This document shows, one piece after another, positions 19,958 through 28,898 of a DNA stretch of 51,088 bases. A program made the position numbers and the translations under genes. The notes under the pieces were generated by a model. It saw only the letters and a list, made by a program, of their open reading frames with translations. It was not told the DNA's origin and did no database searches. Source of the stretch: UBA8199 sp035358715 (GTDB lineage: Bacteria; Verrucomicrobiota; Verrucomicrobiia; Limisphaerales; UBA8199); NCBI GenBank assembly GCA_035358715.1, contig DAOPPX010000021.1, positions 1 through 51,088 of the forward strand, given 5' to 3'. Each line of letters starts with the position of its first letter. Position 1 is the stretch's first letter.

Positions 19958-22282
19958 TCACGGAGACGCTGCCACGTTGATAACATAGCTCTGCTGAACG
20001 GTGCGGCCAACAGCATCCCTTGCCACAATGACAAAATTAAAGAAGCCCATCTGGTTTGGCGTGCCCGAGATGCGCCCGCCAGCCGTAAGAGCCAGCCCCG
20101 GCGGCAGGGCCGGTGAACCCGCCGCCAACGACCAGGTAACAGGGGTTTGCCAGCTTGGCGTGGCTGCGGTGGTGTATAGCTGGACGTTATAGTAGATGCC
20201 AGTGGTGGCATCCGGCAGATACGGCGGAGAAACCTGGATCAACACCTGGTTTTCCAAGCTGGCGATGCTTGTGCCGCTCGGATAGACGACCGGCGCGTTT
20301 GTGCTGGCGTCATAGGACGCCCAGGTGAAATTGAGCAGCGCACCGGCCTCGTCCACGAAGAGCGGATAGGTGCCATTGACATAAATCGGCCCCACCTTGT
20401 TGAACTGGAAGGTGACCGGCCCGCGGATGACGCCCGGCCCCGCCAGGTTGGGCTGCGCGCCGGTGAGGTCAAAACTCGGGGTGGAACGAATGACCGTCGG
20501 GATGGAGGGGAATCCCCCCGCGAGATCGGATGCCGTGAACAATATGTCCGGGGTGGTTACCACGCGCTGTACCTTTTGCGGGACAAGAATAGTTCTGTTG
20601 GTGCCGTTGACCAGTTCATTGGTCACCAGGGTCAGGGTGTAGTTGTTCGTAATCGGGCTATAGAACTGGCCCAGCAGAGAGTCGTAATCCCGCCGGATGA
20701 ACGTGACCTTCTCTATCCCCTGCCGCAGCCCGATGCTGTTGGACACGCACAGCACGGGGTTGATTTGAAAGACGTCGTTGGTGAAATACTCAATGACGAT
20801 CTGATTGAAAATGTTGGTATTGCCCGCCGGTGAATTTGTATCGCCAGTCGGCGTGTTGGTTGCCGACAACACCGCGTTGGTGTAGAAATTGGTCAGCGTG
20901 GCCTGCCACGTGGCAATCGAAACGCCGCACGCGTTGGTCGGCAGCACGAAGTATTGTCCTGCCACCATGTTGGTCTGGAATGTGACGCTGGTAACATTGG
21001 TAACCAGCGGGCTTCCCGCGGGGCTCCAGGGGCGATTGGTGATATAGGTCGTTTCGACCGTAAGCCAAATGCTGTTGGTGTGGTCGGAAATGTCCGGCAG
21101 CGGGACCACGGTCCAAACGCCGTTAATCATCTTAACCGTCGCCAGGTTGTTAAAGGTGTGGTGATACCAGGTCTGGACGGTGAGCGTGCGGTTGGTCGCA
21201 AACTCCAAGTGCTGGGGCGTGCCGATCTGATCAAACGGGTAGTTGGTAAAGTAGGCCGTGATGTTGGTAACAAAGACGTTGGTGAAGACCGGGATCGAGG
21301 AGGCGATGCTCAAGCCCGGAAAGAGCCCCTGCAACGCCGCCGCATTGTTGGTCACCGCCTGCGAAGCCAGGAATGTCAGGTTTGACATGAACAACAGGTT
21401 CGTCGTGCTGGTGTCCACCACGTAGGTAACCGCGTTGGTCCCGCCGCCCTCGATGTTGACGTTGTTGGTGGCGTAGAGGTGGCGCAGCCCCCCCATGTCA
21501 TCGCGGGTCAGGCCGGTGTGAAACCAGCCATAAAAGGTCTCGTCGGGCAGCGAGAGCTTGGGCGTGGCCAGCGCGCTGTATCTCGCCGAGGCCTCCGCGT
21601 TCGGGTCCACCAGAAACTCCACGGCATCGCCGAAATCATACGGATCGCAGACCTGCTCGATTTCATAGGTGAACAACGTGCCGTTGACATAACGAGACGG
21701 CTCCCCGGTCAGGGGATCGAAGTTGCGCTGGACGACCGCGAAATCAAACTGCGGACAGGACAGGGTAGGCGGCAGAACCCGGGCGCGGATACACCACGTC
21801 CAGCGTTCCGGATCAATCAACCCAAGCCGCTCGATAAGCAGCTCCATGACCGTGGACTTCAAATCATAGAGGTGCAGGGCGGAGGCAGTGTAATTGATGC
21901 GGCTCGCCTCGAGTGGAAACGCGTTGAGATCGGCGTCGGACGCATTCGGCAGGCTGTTGAAAACAGCCACTGCCGCGTCAACCGCCGCCACGCCGTTGGC
22001 GCCGAAATAGTCCAGGAAGCTCTGGTCACAGGCATAATACAACACCTTGGTGTTCCAGCGGAATTCCTCCCCCTTGTTCTGCGGATGCCAGGCGAAGTCA
22101 TCGCCGTGTATCGTCCAGCCGCTGGCCGGCAAGGATATGTAGTGAAACTTCTGGTAGCCCATCGTGAGCTCCTGCCAGTCTTCGCCCGGGCCGAGCATCG
22201 AGAAGGCTGAAGCCGACTGCGCGGCGACCGCCAGGCTCAGCCCGACCATCCAGCCGCCACAATGATTGAGAAAACGCGACAT
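19958..22282 (-). CDS. Large exported protein, matrixin-like N-terminal fold without HExxH, C-terminal Ig-like domain
   Basis: 774 residues from the ATG at 22282. The open frame extends further upstream (to 22717), but that part overlaps the preceding gene and is out-of-frame noise, while MSRFLNHCGGWMVG starts a good signal peptide (cleavage near residue 27, ASAF). The N-terminal 300 residues contain YYACDQSFLDYFG, an AVDAAVAVFNSLP helix and DDMGGLRHLYATNN, spaced like the core of secreted matrixin-type metallopeptidases, but no HExxH zinc motif is present. The middle is Asn/Thr-rich beta sequence. The C terminus (PPGLALTAGGRISGTPNQMG) fits a putative-Ig (He_PIG) domain. Unlike its neighbours it lacks the RFYR module. 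The stop of the preceding 635-residue gene is 13 nt upstream. Function unknown; the protease-like resemblance is tentative. Confidence 0.82.
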   Translation of the reverse strand: MSRFLNHCGGWMVGLSLAVAAQSASAFSMLGPGEDWQELTMGYQKFHYISLPASGWTIHGDDFAWHPQNKGEEFRWNTKVLYYACDQSFLDYFGANGVAAVDAAVAVFNSLPNASDADLNAFPLEASRINYTASALHLYDLKSTVMELLIERLGLIDPERWTWCIRARVLPPTLSCPQFDFAVVQRNFDPLTGEPSRYVNGTLFTYEIEQVCDPYDFGDAVEFLVDPNAEASARYSALATPKLSLPDETFYGWFHTGLTRDDMGGLRHLYATNNVNIEGGGTNAVTYVVDTSTTNLLFMSNLTFLASQAVTNNAAALQGLFPGLSIASSIPVFTNVFVTNITAYFTNYPFDQIGTPQHLEFATNRTLTVQTWYHHTFNNLATVKMINGVWTVVPLPDISDHTNSIWLTVETTYITNRPWSPAGSPLVTNVTSVTFQTNMVAGQYFVLPTNACGVSIATWQATLTNFYTNAVLSATNTPTGDTNSPAGNTNIFNQIVIEYFTNDVFQINPVLCVSNSIGLRQGIEKVTFIRRDYDSLLGQFYSPITNNYTLTLVTNELVNGTNRTILVPQKVQRVVTTPDILFTASDLAGGFPSIPTVIRSTPSFDLTGAQPNLAGPGVIRGPVTFQFNKVGPIYVNGTYPLFVDEAGALLNFTWASYDASTNAPVVYPSGTSIASLENQVLIQVSPPYLPDATTGIYYNVQLYTTAATPSWQTPVTWSLAAGSPALPPGLALTAGGRISGTPNQMGFFNFVIVARDAVGRTVQQSYVINVAASP

Positions 22283-22295
22283 ATGAGAGGTTCCG

Positions 22296-24203
22296 TTAGC
22301 GCATCCGCAACACCCGGTAGTAACCGGCCGTCGTGCCGCCGACATACATAGAGTCGAGCGTGCCCGGGGCGAATCGCATCCCCCCGAGGTTGGTCCAGTT
22401 CTTGAGGTTGGCCGAGCTCTGCACCTGGTAGATGAGGCCCGGTTGGGTGTTCCAGTCCAGGAACGCCCCCTGCAAGGTGGGTTGGAGCTTGACGCGCAGG
22501 ACGCTGGCCGCGCTGATCGGGGAGGTGCCGGCGAGGAACTCGTTGAGGTTCGAGGCGCCGTCCCCGTCGGTATCCGCATGCGGCGGATAGATCCAGAACC
22601 AGCTATAAAGGTCGGTGCCAAAATAATAAACCATCCACTCGTAAGGAATGCCGCCCCAGGTAAGCGTGCCGTAGGTGGTGTTGGTGGTCGCGCCGGAGAT
22701 GGGCGAGGTGCGGCCATCGGTCAAAACGTAAGCCAAACGGAAGCTGTGTGTGGAGCTGGGCGCCAGGCCGGTCATTGTCCACCATGTGTTGGTAACCACC
22801 GCGGTCGGCGTTTCCGCCCCGTCGGCATAGACCTCGTAAGAGGCCACGTTGAACCCGGCCAGGGGCGGCCAGGTCACGCTCAAAGCGTTCGAACTCAAGA
22901 CGGTCACAAAAGGCGGATCCGGCGCGGCCAGCGGCTGGACCAGGCGGGCATAACGCTGGGCGTAAAGGTTGAAGCCCGAGCTCAGGCCCGCAAAACTGCT
23001 CCACACCACCAGAAACCGGTCGGCTTTGTCTGAGGCGACCGCGCAATGAATCTGCGACCCGACCGTCGTGGTGTTGACGCGGAATTCATCGCCCGGCAGC
23101 GTCAGATCGCTGCCCAAAAACCGGCCAACCACTCCCGCGCTCGAGTTGTCCTGGCTGAGGCTGGTCCAGACCGCCATCACATCCGAGCCAATCGCCGTCA
23201 GGGTCGGCGCGAACTGGTCCCCGAAGCGTTGCTGGTTCAGGCGGACCGCCGTCCCGGCGGGGGCGCCGGTGTTCTGGAAGGCGCGGGCATAGACGTCCCA
23301 ACTGTTGGTCCGGAAACTGGTCAGGTCCTTCTCAGACCAGGCAACAATGAACCCGCCGTTGGGAGCAGCCACGACGTTCGGGTTGGCGCACACATTGGTG
23401 AAGGTATTGACGGCAAACTCGCCGCCGGCGGACGAGCCGTTCGCGCTGAAGATCCGGGCGTAAAGGTCAATGCTGTTGTCAAAGCGCTGCTGCTCGGATA
23501 CCCACGCCACGACAAACCGCCCATCGCTCAACGCCGCGACGGACGGCGTGCGCTGGTTAAAGCTGGTGAACTGGTTGACGAGCACCGCGCCGCCCACCTT
23601 CTGGCCGGTCGGCGTGAGAATCTGCGCGTAAACATCCTGGAGGCTGTTGCCGCTGAACTGGTTGTAACTGCCCCAGGTTACCACCACGTTGCCATTAACC
23701 AGCGGCGCGGCGGCCGGCGTGATTTGGAAGTTGTTGGTGAAGGTATTGACCAACACGTCGCTCGAAGGCGTCACCCATGTGCCGCCGGACGACAGGAACC
23801 GGGCGTAGATATTCTGATAGCCCCGCCGGCCCCCCTGCCAGACAAAAGCCGTCCCGCCGCCGCTCAGCCGGCAGACCTGGGGATGCTCCTGGTCGCCCGC
23901 GCCAACCGCGTTAACGCGGAACGGCGAATAGGTCCCGGAGAGGCTGCTGTTGAGTTGCAGGGCGCTGATACCCAGGCCATCGCCGTCCGTGAGGTTATCC
24001 TCCCAAACGAGGTAGCCGCCGGTATTCCTGATGGTAAGGCCGGGATGGACCTGGTCTCCGGGCAAAGCCCCGGCGATGGCGTACTCCACACCATTGGTCT
24101 TGTATGAGTTGGTCTGGGCAAGAACAACGGCAGGGAAGGCAACGGCCAGAGTTCCAACTACCAGGGACCGGACAAACAGTGGCAAAGACATACATTCACG
24201 CAT
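22296..24203 (-). CDS. Exported repeat protein with FN3-like domain and C-terminal YYRV module
   Basis: 635 residues with a signal peptide ending near ALA/AQT (MSLPLFVRSLVVGTLAV...; the ATG at 24191 is a likely alternative start four codons in). Residues about 30-415 contain about seven repeats of roughly 55 residues with the pattern DVYAQ.....G...G....VN......Q..P.VA.L..G.FVVAW.S, which should form a beta-propeller. Then follow a fibronectin type III-like domain (about 425-520), a calcium-loop-like DTDGDGASNLNEFLAGT and the C-terminal module (LDWNTQPGLIYQVQSSANL..W ... YYRV). It is the first of five large exported proteins after the secretin gene, 65 nt downstream of it. Likely surface-located; ligand unknown. 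Confidence 0.85.
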   Translation of the reverse strand: MRECMSLPLFVRSLVVGTLAVAFPAVVLAQTNSYKTNGVEYAIAGALPGDQVHPGLTIRNTGGYLVWEDNLTDGDGLGISALQLNSSLSGTYSPFRVNAVGAGDQEHPQVCRLSGGGTAFVWQGGRRGYQNIYARFLSSGGTWVTPSSDVLVNTFTNNFQITPAAAPLVNGNVVVTWGSYNQFSGNSLQDVYAQILTPTGQKVGGAVLVNQFTSFNQRTPSVAALSDGRFVVAWVSEQQRFDNSIDLYARIFSANGSSAGGEFAVNTFTNVCANPNVVAAPNGGFIVAWSEKDLTSFRTNSWDVYARAFQNTGAPAGTAVRLNQQRFGDQFAPTLTAIGSDVMAVWTSLSQDNSSAGVVGRFLGSDLTLPGDEFRVNTTTVGSQIHCAVASDKADRFLVVWSSFAGLSSGFNLYAQRYARLVQPLAAPDPPFVTVLSSNALSVTWPPLAGFNVASYEVYADGAETPTAVVTNTWWTMTGLAPSSTHSFRLAYVLTDGRTSPISGATTNTTYGTLTWGGIPYEWMVYYFGTDLYSWFWIYPPHADTDGDGASNLNEFLAGTSPISAASVLRVKLQPTLQGAFLDWNTQPGLIYQVQSSANLKNWTNLGGMRFAPGTLDSMYVGGTTAGYYRVLRMR

Positions 24204-24268
24204 TGCGATGACCTATGGTGTGACGCTCACAGCCTGGGCAAGTTCAACGGGCCAGCGGGTCACGTTCG

Positions 24269-26968
24269 TCAGTTCCTTTCCGCCCCCGCCACCACCGGCG
24301 GCTGCGTTGGAATGCCAGTCTGCGCAAATGGCATTTCGTCGTCCGTGTGCAACCGGTTGCCGGCGGGATCAATGAGGGTCGGGGTCACGAAGATCAACAG
24401 GTTCTTCTTTCCGGAGGTCTTGGACTCGCTGCGGAAGAGCCGCCCCACCAGCGGCAGGTCGCCAAGCACCGGCACCTGATCCTTGATCGTTGTCACCGTT
24501 TCGGAAAGCAGCCCGCCCAGAACCACTGTCTGGCCGTCCCACACATTGACGGTGGAGACCACCTGCCGCACGGTGAAATGCGGCAGCACGGTGGGCACCA
24601 TGATCAAGCCCCCCGCCAATGACTGGTTGATCGCCGTGGAGGCCCCCACCTCATTGGGGTTGTCGTAGCCGACAAACTCCGTCAGCGTGGGGATCAAAGT
24701 CAGGTTGATGGTATAGCCATCCGACAGCACGCAAGGAATCACGTCCAACACCGGCCCCAACTCCATCTGCTCCGGAATCGGGTACACCACGGTGGGCTGT
24801 GCCTGGTTGACAGTGGTTCCCGTGCCCGTCGCCACGCCGGTGGCCTGAGCCTGGCTGAAGCTGTAGCTGGTAACGATGCTCTTGACGTCGGCAGCCTTCA
24901 TTTGCGCCTGCCGGCCGCTGGTGGTGGTGACCTCGGGCTGAGCCAGCAGCTCCGCCCCCTGCCGCTGCTGCAGCGCTTTGATTACCAGGCGAAACTGCGG
25001 GTCCGTCAGGATGCCGGTGAGCGTGAAGAGCGTCGTGGACGGGTTGCGCAGGCCGGAAGTCAGGAGCGTATCAGTGGCGGTGGGCGCGATGGTTGTCGGC
25101 GGTGACGCATAGGGATTCCCGGGGAACACCCCAACGGGATTGGCGGCGGTCGGCTCGCCAACAAAAGAAGGAGCGGTGCCGGCTTGCCCGCCAATCTTGC
25201 CGTTGTTAATCAGCGTGTTTCCCAGGAACCAATCGAACCCCAGGGCCTTGGTGTCATTCTGCGATACCTCGATGATCTTCGACTTGATGTTGATCTGGGG
25301 CGGCACAGTGTTGAGCACCTGGATCGCCGCCTCGATCATGTCCAAATCCTGCAGCGTGGCCCGGACGATGAGAATGCCCTGACGATCGTTGAAGAACAGC
25401 GCCTTGCCGGGATTCCTCGAAGGATCGAGGTCCACCCCCAGGCTGGAGAAGAAGTTGATGGCCGCGCGCGACACATCCGACATGTCGTTGGTCCGGGTAA
25501 GGAAATTCAAGCCCCCGGAGGTCTCTCCACCGGCCATCCCACCTCCGCCCTGCCGGCCTCCCATCACCGTGCCGCCCGCGACCCGGACACGGGACATAAT
25601 CGCGCCCGAGATTTGGTTCTGGTTCTGCCCGCCGGTCATGCCGCCCTGGGCGCCGCCGAAGCCGCCGCCGCCCTGGTTCTGCCCCACGTTCATAGACTCG
25701 CCAAACACGTACGCGCCCACCCCTTGCAGGCCCTGGTAGAACGTGTTCGGATCAACATTGAACGTGCGAATGAACAACGGAACGGGGGTCGCCTCCAGCG
25801 GCTTCAATGAGAACACCACGGCATAATCCTCGATGGAGTATTTGATCGGCCGGTCGGCCACCCGCACAATCGCGTCCAACACATCCGCCAGCCGGATGTC
25901 GGTCAGGGCCGGATTAATCTTGATGGCGATGGCGCTCATGTCCACCTGGTCCGGCATGGGCGGCGGGAGAGGATTGCCGTCCGGGCCGAGAATCAGCGGC
26001 TGCGGACCTGTGCTGGCGGCTTCCCCGGCAAAGTGGATGAGGAAGTTAATGCCGCGCTTCTCGGGGTCGCGTTTCTTGCACTCATCGTTCAGGTTGATGA
26101 TAACCTCTCCCAGCGGCAGGTTGTCATACTTCACACTGTCGAGCCGGATGCGATCGAGCTTGATCATGATGGACTGGCGTCCCTGGCTGGTGTGGACCAG
26201 GTTGGTCTGGGCGTAGGGATTGGGAACGAGAAGCTTCTCGCGGCTGACCGGGTTGGCCCAGGCCTGCTCCACGGCGCGGATGTCTTCCCGCATCGTCACC
26301 TCGTGCCTTTTTGCGGCCCGGATAAACTTGGCTTCCGACACCAGGTTCAGATAGTAGAGGGCGGCTTCATTCTGCTTGTCCAACAGGAGGGCCTGTTTGA
26401 GCTTGGCCTCGGCCTCATCCAGCTTGTCCATTTCGTAAAGCAGCTTGCCGTCATGCACCAGCGTGCTGGCTGTGATCCTCTCTTCAACCACCGCCGGCAC
26501 CTGGCTGCGAACCTCTTCGCTGGGAATCGAGCCCCGCTGCGCGGCGAGCAGCTTCTCGTTGCCGCGCTTGAATTCGACCGCAGCCGCGTTTGTGGGGTCC
26601 ACCCGCAGCACGTCATCCACTTGCGTCCGGGCCTCCCGGTAATCGCCGCGCCGTTGGGCAACCCGGGCCAGCTCCAGCCGGACGGCGGCCAGGCCGGCAA
26701 CCGTCTGGTCCCGCTCCGCCTCCACGCCGGACCCGATCTTCTGCACCAGCTCCCAGGAGTCGTCGTAAAGCTTGGCGGCGGAAGCCAGCGCCTGGCGGTC
26801 CTGCGCGGCCCGGGCATCGGCCAGTTTCTGGCGCAGCGTGATGCGATTGGCCTGGCGGTAAACCGCTTCGTTGACCGCTACGTCCTGCGGCTGCATCTGC
26901 GCGCGGGAAGCCGGAGCGGCGATGAACAGGAGTATCAATGCGAGGGAGAGAATGGCTGCTTTATTCAT
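24269..26968 (-). CDS. Secretin of a type IV pilus/type II-like system (Amuc_1098-like)
   Basis: 899 residues forming an outer-membrane channel. Signal peptide at 1-24 (ASRAQ). A TPR-like helical region (about 30-235) is unusual for PilQ/GspD but typical of the Akkermansia Amuc_1098 family. A periplasmic N-domain region (about 270-460) follows, then a Gly/Gln-rich insert (about 430-490, GGGGFGGAQGGMTGGQNQ), an N3-type domain (NDRQGILIVRATLQDLDMIE, about 530-560) and the secretin core (about 575-880). The core has the hallmark VPVLGDLPLVGRLFRS and ends with KKNLLIFVTPTLIDPAG. It is the last of four pilus-like genes, 36 nt after the Amuc_1099-like gene. The substrate could be a pilus or the exported proteins encoded next; this is inference. 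Confidence 0.93.
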   Translation of the reverse strand: MNKAAILSLALILLFIAAPASRAQMQPQDVAVNEAVYRQANRITLRQKLADARAAQDRQALASAAKLYDDSWELVQKIGSGVEAERDQTVAGLAAVRLELARVAQRRGDYREARTQVDDVLRVDPTNAAAVEFKRGNEKLLAAQRGSIPSEEVRSQVPAVVEERITASTLVHDGKLLYEMDKLDEAEAKLKQALLLDKQNEAALYYLNLVSEAKFIRAAKRHEVTMREDIRAVEQAWANPVSREKLLVPNPYAQTNLVHTSQGRQSIMIKLDRIRLDSVKYDNLPLGEVIINLNDECKKRDPEKRGINFLIHFAGEAASTGPQPLILGPDGNPLPPPMPDQVDMSAIAIKINPALTDIRLADVLDAIVRVADRPIKYSIEDYAVVFSLKPLEATPVPLFIRTFNVDPNTFYQGLQGVGAYVFGESMNVGQNQGGGGFGGAQGGMTGGQNQNQISGAIMSRVRVAGGTVMGGRQGGGGMAGGETSGGLNFLTRTNDMSDVSRAAINFFSSLGVDLDPSRNPGKALFFNDRQGILIVRATLQDLDMIEAAIQVLNTVPPQINIKSKIIEVSQNDTKALGFDWFLGNTLINNGKIGGQAGTAPSFVGEPTAANPVGVFPGNPYASPPTTIAPTATDTLLTSGLRNPSTTLFTLTGILTDPQFRLVIKALQQRQGAELLAQPEVTTTSGRQAQMKAADVKSIVTSYSFSQAQATGVATGTGTTVNQAQPTVVYPIPEQMELGPVLDVIPCVLSDGYTINLTLIPTLTEFVGYDNPNEVGASTAINQSLAGGLIMVPTVLPHFTVRQVVSTVNVWDGQTVVLGGLLSETVTTIKDQVPVLGDLPLVGRLFRSESKTSGKKNLLIFVTPTLIDPAGNRLHTDDEMPFAQTGIPTQPPVVAGAERN

Positions 26969-27004
26969 GGTTTCGGATGCGTTTAGACAAGCGGCAAACG
27001 CGGT

Positions 27005-27808
27005 TCAAGGGGCGGCAGTAGCACTGTTTTTGATGGTCCATTTCTTCGAATTCGACTTGGCGGACAATACTACCTCGTCCTCCGTGATAGCAACGATATT
27101 GTATTCCTCGCCACCGAAAGCCAGCAGCGCGCCAACCCGGCGCGCGGTCCATACCTTGTTTTCCGGGCCGTACTTCAAATCCACCGTGTAGTCCGCGACG
27201 CGCCGGAACGGCTGCTCCCTGCTCACTTCCACGCGCTGCCCGCCGTCGTTCAATTCGAGCACCACCGTCGCGTTGGTGGGGTTGTTCGGCGCCTCCCTGA
27301 CATCGCGCACGACGAATGTGTCGTTCTTGTCGCCAAGCCTGCAATACCGCTGTTTCTTGCGGTCCCTGAGGTTCAGCGCGGCCTCGTTCTCGACCCCGAT
27401 CTTGCAGCGCAATCCCGAATCGGTCGCCGTCACCTCGTCCAGGGTCAGCTTCAGATAGAGGGGGGTCAGCCGGGTAATGGCCACGGCATTCGGGCCGACG
27501 CTGGCAGCATCCGCCTTGATCAGCCGCCCTTCGGGCGTCTTCTGCCACGTCATCGGATTGAACAGCTTGTTCGGGGCGGAAAAATCCACCACTGCGGGCA
27601 CGGCCATCCGCTTGAGCGCGTTATCCGCCATGCTCAGGTCCAGGTTGGTGAGCTCCTGGACGTCGGGATGGATGAGTCTGGTGCGCATCTCCTCGAGCGT
27701 CTGTTTCTCGCCGGCAATCTTGAGCGGCAGAAAGGCCACCGCCACCGCCAGGCCCAGCAGCACCACGCCCAGCAGGACCTTCTCGTAATGTTTCTTCAGG
27801 AAGTCCAT
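27005..27808 (-). CDS. Amuc_1099-like pilus system membrane protein
   Basis: 267 residues. One N-terminal membrane anchor (about 8-30, YEKVLLGVVLLGLAVAVAFL) follows a short basic cytoplasmic tail (MDFLKKH); the rest is periplasmic. There are no catalytic motifs. The C-terminal part (about 195-262) is a small beta domain (VDLKYGPENKVWTARRVGALL). Position and architecture match Amuc_1099 of Akkermansia, lying between the secretin and the Amuc_1100 homologue. It may play an alignment role like PilO/PilP, linking inner-membrane parts to the secretin. Its start is 1 nt after the stop of the upstream gene, so translation is probably coupled. Confidence 0.85.
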   Translation of the reverse strand: MDFLKKHYEKVLLGVVLLGLAVAVAFLPLKIAGEKQTLEEMRTRLIHPDVQELTNLDLSMADNALKRMAVPAVVDFSAPNKLFNPMTWQKTPEGRLIKADAASVGPNAVAITRLTPLYLKLTLDEVTATDSGLRCKIGVENEAALNLRDRKKQRYCRLGDKNDTFVVRDVREAPNNPTNATVVLELNDGGQRVEVSREQPFRRVADYTVDLKYGPENKVWTARRVGALLAFGGEEYNIVAITEDEVVLSAKSNSKKWTIKNSATAAP

Positions 27809-27809
27809 T

Positions 27810-28895
27810 TTACTTGGGAGGAATGGGAGGAAGCAGTTTCACCACGTTCAGCAGCAAGGTAACCTTGAGTTGCCTCTCGTTGAGCGCCGGCGGCACCGGT
27901 CCCCGGCTGGCCGGCGAGGCCGCCCGAGCCGTGGGCTGAGCGTAGCGCACCTGCGCCGGAGGCGGAGGCGGGGCACCCCCGCGGCCGCCGCGTTCGTAAC
28001 GCTCGGCAAACGACATGGGCGGCTCGGCCGCCATCGGCGGCGCAGCCTCGGCCTGGGGCGGGGTATACGCTGGCGCGGGCATGGTGCCGTAAACCAACGG
28101 CGCCGGTTGCCCGGGGGCGGCAACCACTGCCGGGGCGGGCTCGACGTTGATGGAGATCACCTGCAAACCGAAAGGCGAGCTGGCGAAACCCGCCAGCACC
28201 GCGGCCAATTCCGAACTGAAGCCATGAAACACCACTTCATAGGGCGAGAGCACCGCCAGTTCATTGGTCACCGATTTATCAGGCAAGTAGTCATTTTGCG
28301 GGCCTTTGAGATCGTCCGCCGAAACTCGCTCGCGCCGCAGGCTTTCCAGTGAGTTGACCTTCGCCTGGAACAAAACCTCGCAGATGGTTTTGACCTCGCC
28401 CAATTGCGTCGCGAGCTGGTCGGGGCTGCCCGGGGCATATTCCAGCTGGTACCTTTGGGCCGCGAACGAAAAACTGTATGAGCCGGCGCCGGTGCTCTCC
28501 CGGGCCGGCAGCCTCACGCTGGCTTTGTCGGCGGCCCGCTGCAGATCGTCAATTGTCCGGCTCAGCGCCGAGCTGAAGTCCTGGCTGGTTACCGGGCCTG
28601 ACTCGGGATCGGGGATGCGGGGGCATTTCTTGAAATACTCGCGGGCCTTCTGCAGGTAGGCGCGCAGCTCAACCTGCTGTTCTTCGGCAGCTTTGATGTT
28701 GTCCACCGTCCCGGACCCGGGATGGGGCTTCTGTTCATTCAAGCGTTTGAGCTTGTCGTATTGCTCCTCGAGTTTGACAAGGGTCTCGGCGTTGGACCGC
28801 CACTTCGAGTATAGATACCAGCCGGCCAGGGCCATCAACACCAACGCCAGGAGACCCCCGACCAGGAAGTACAAATTACGCTTGATCCAGTCCAT
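27810..28895 (-). CDS. Amuc_1100-like pilus system membrane protein
   Basis: 361 residues. MDWIKRNLYFLVGGLLALVL gives an N-terminal membrane anchor (about 8-29). A coiled coil (about 32-95), a globular region (about 100-260), a Pro/Ala-rich linker (about 262-325, PPPPPAQVRYAQP) and a final strand (LKVTLLLNVVKLLPP) follow. Size, anchor, coiled coil and gene order agree with Amuc_1100, the Akkermansia protein known for effects on host TLR2, although this homologue is longer because of the linker. A PilO-like role in a pilus alignment complex is plausible. The stop of pilM is 3 nt upstream and the next gene begins 1 nt after this stop. Confidence 0.86.
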   Translation of the reverse strand: MDWIKRNLYFLVGGLLALVLMALAGWYLYSKWRSNAETLVKLEEQYDKLKRLNEQKPHPGSGTVDNIKAAEEQQVELRAYLQKAREYFKKCPRIPDPESGPVTSQDFSSALSRTIDDLQRAADKASVRLPARESTGAGSYSFSFAAQRYQLEYAPGSPDQLATQLGEVKTICEVLFQAKVNSLESLRRERVSADDLKGPQNDYLPDKSVTNELAVLSPYEVVFHGFSSELAAVLAGFASSPFGLQVISINVEPAPAVVAAPGQPAPLVYGTMPAPAYTPPQAEAAPPMAAEPPMSFAERYERGGRGGAPPPPPAQVRYAQPTARAASPASRGPVPPALNERQLKVTLLLNVVKLLPPIPPK

Positions 28896-28898
28896 AAC

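Noticed and set aside
22283..22717. Upstream extension of the 774-residue protein
   Set aside because: Pro/Ser/Arg-rich sequence lying inside the preceding gene; the ATG at 22282 starts a proper signal peptide.
796..24203. PEP-CTERM, LPXTG or Por-type sorting tails on the giant proteins
   Set aside because: None of the C termini shows a PEP motif, membrane span plus basic tail, or LPXTG; only the RFYR-type module is shared.
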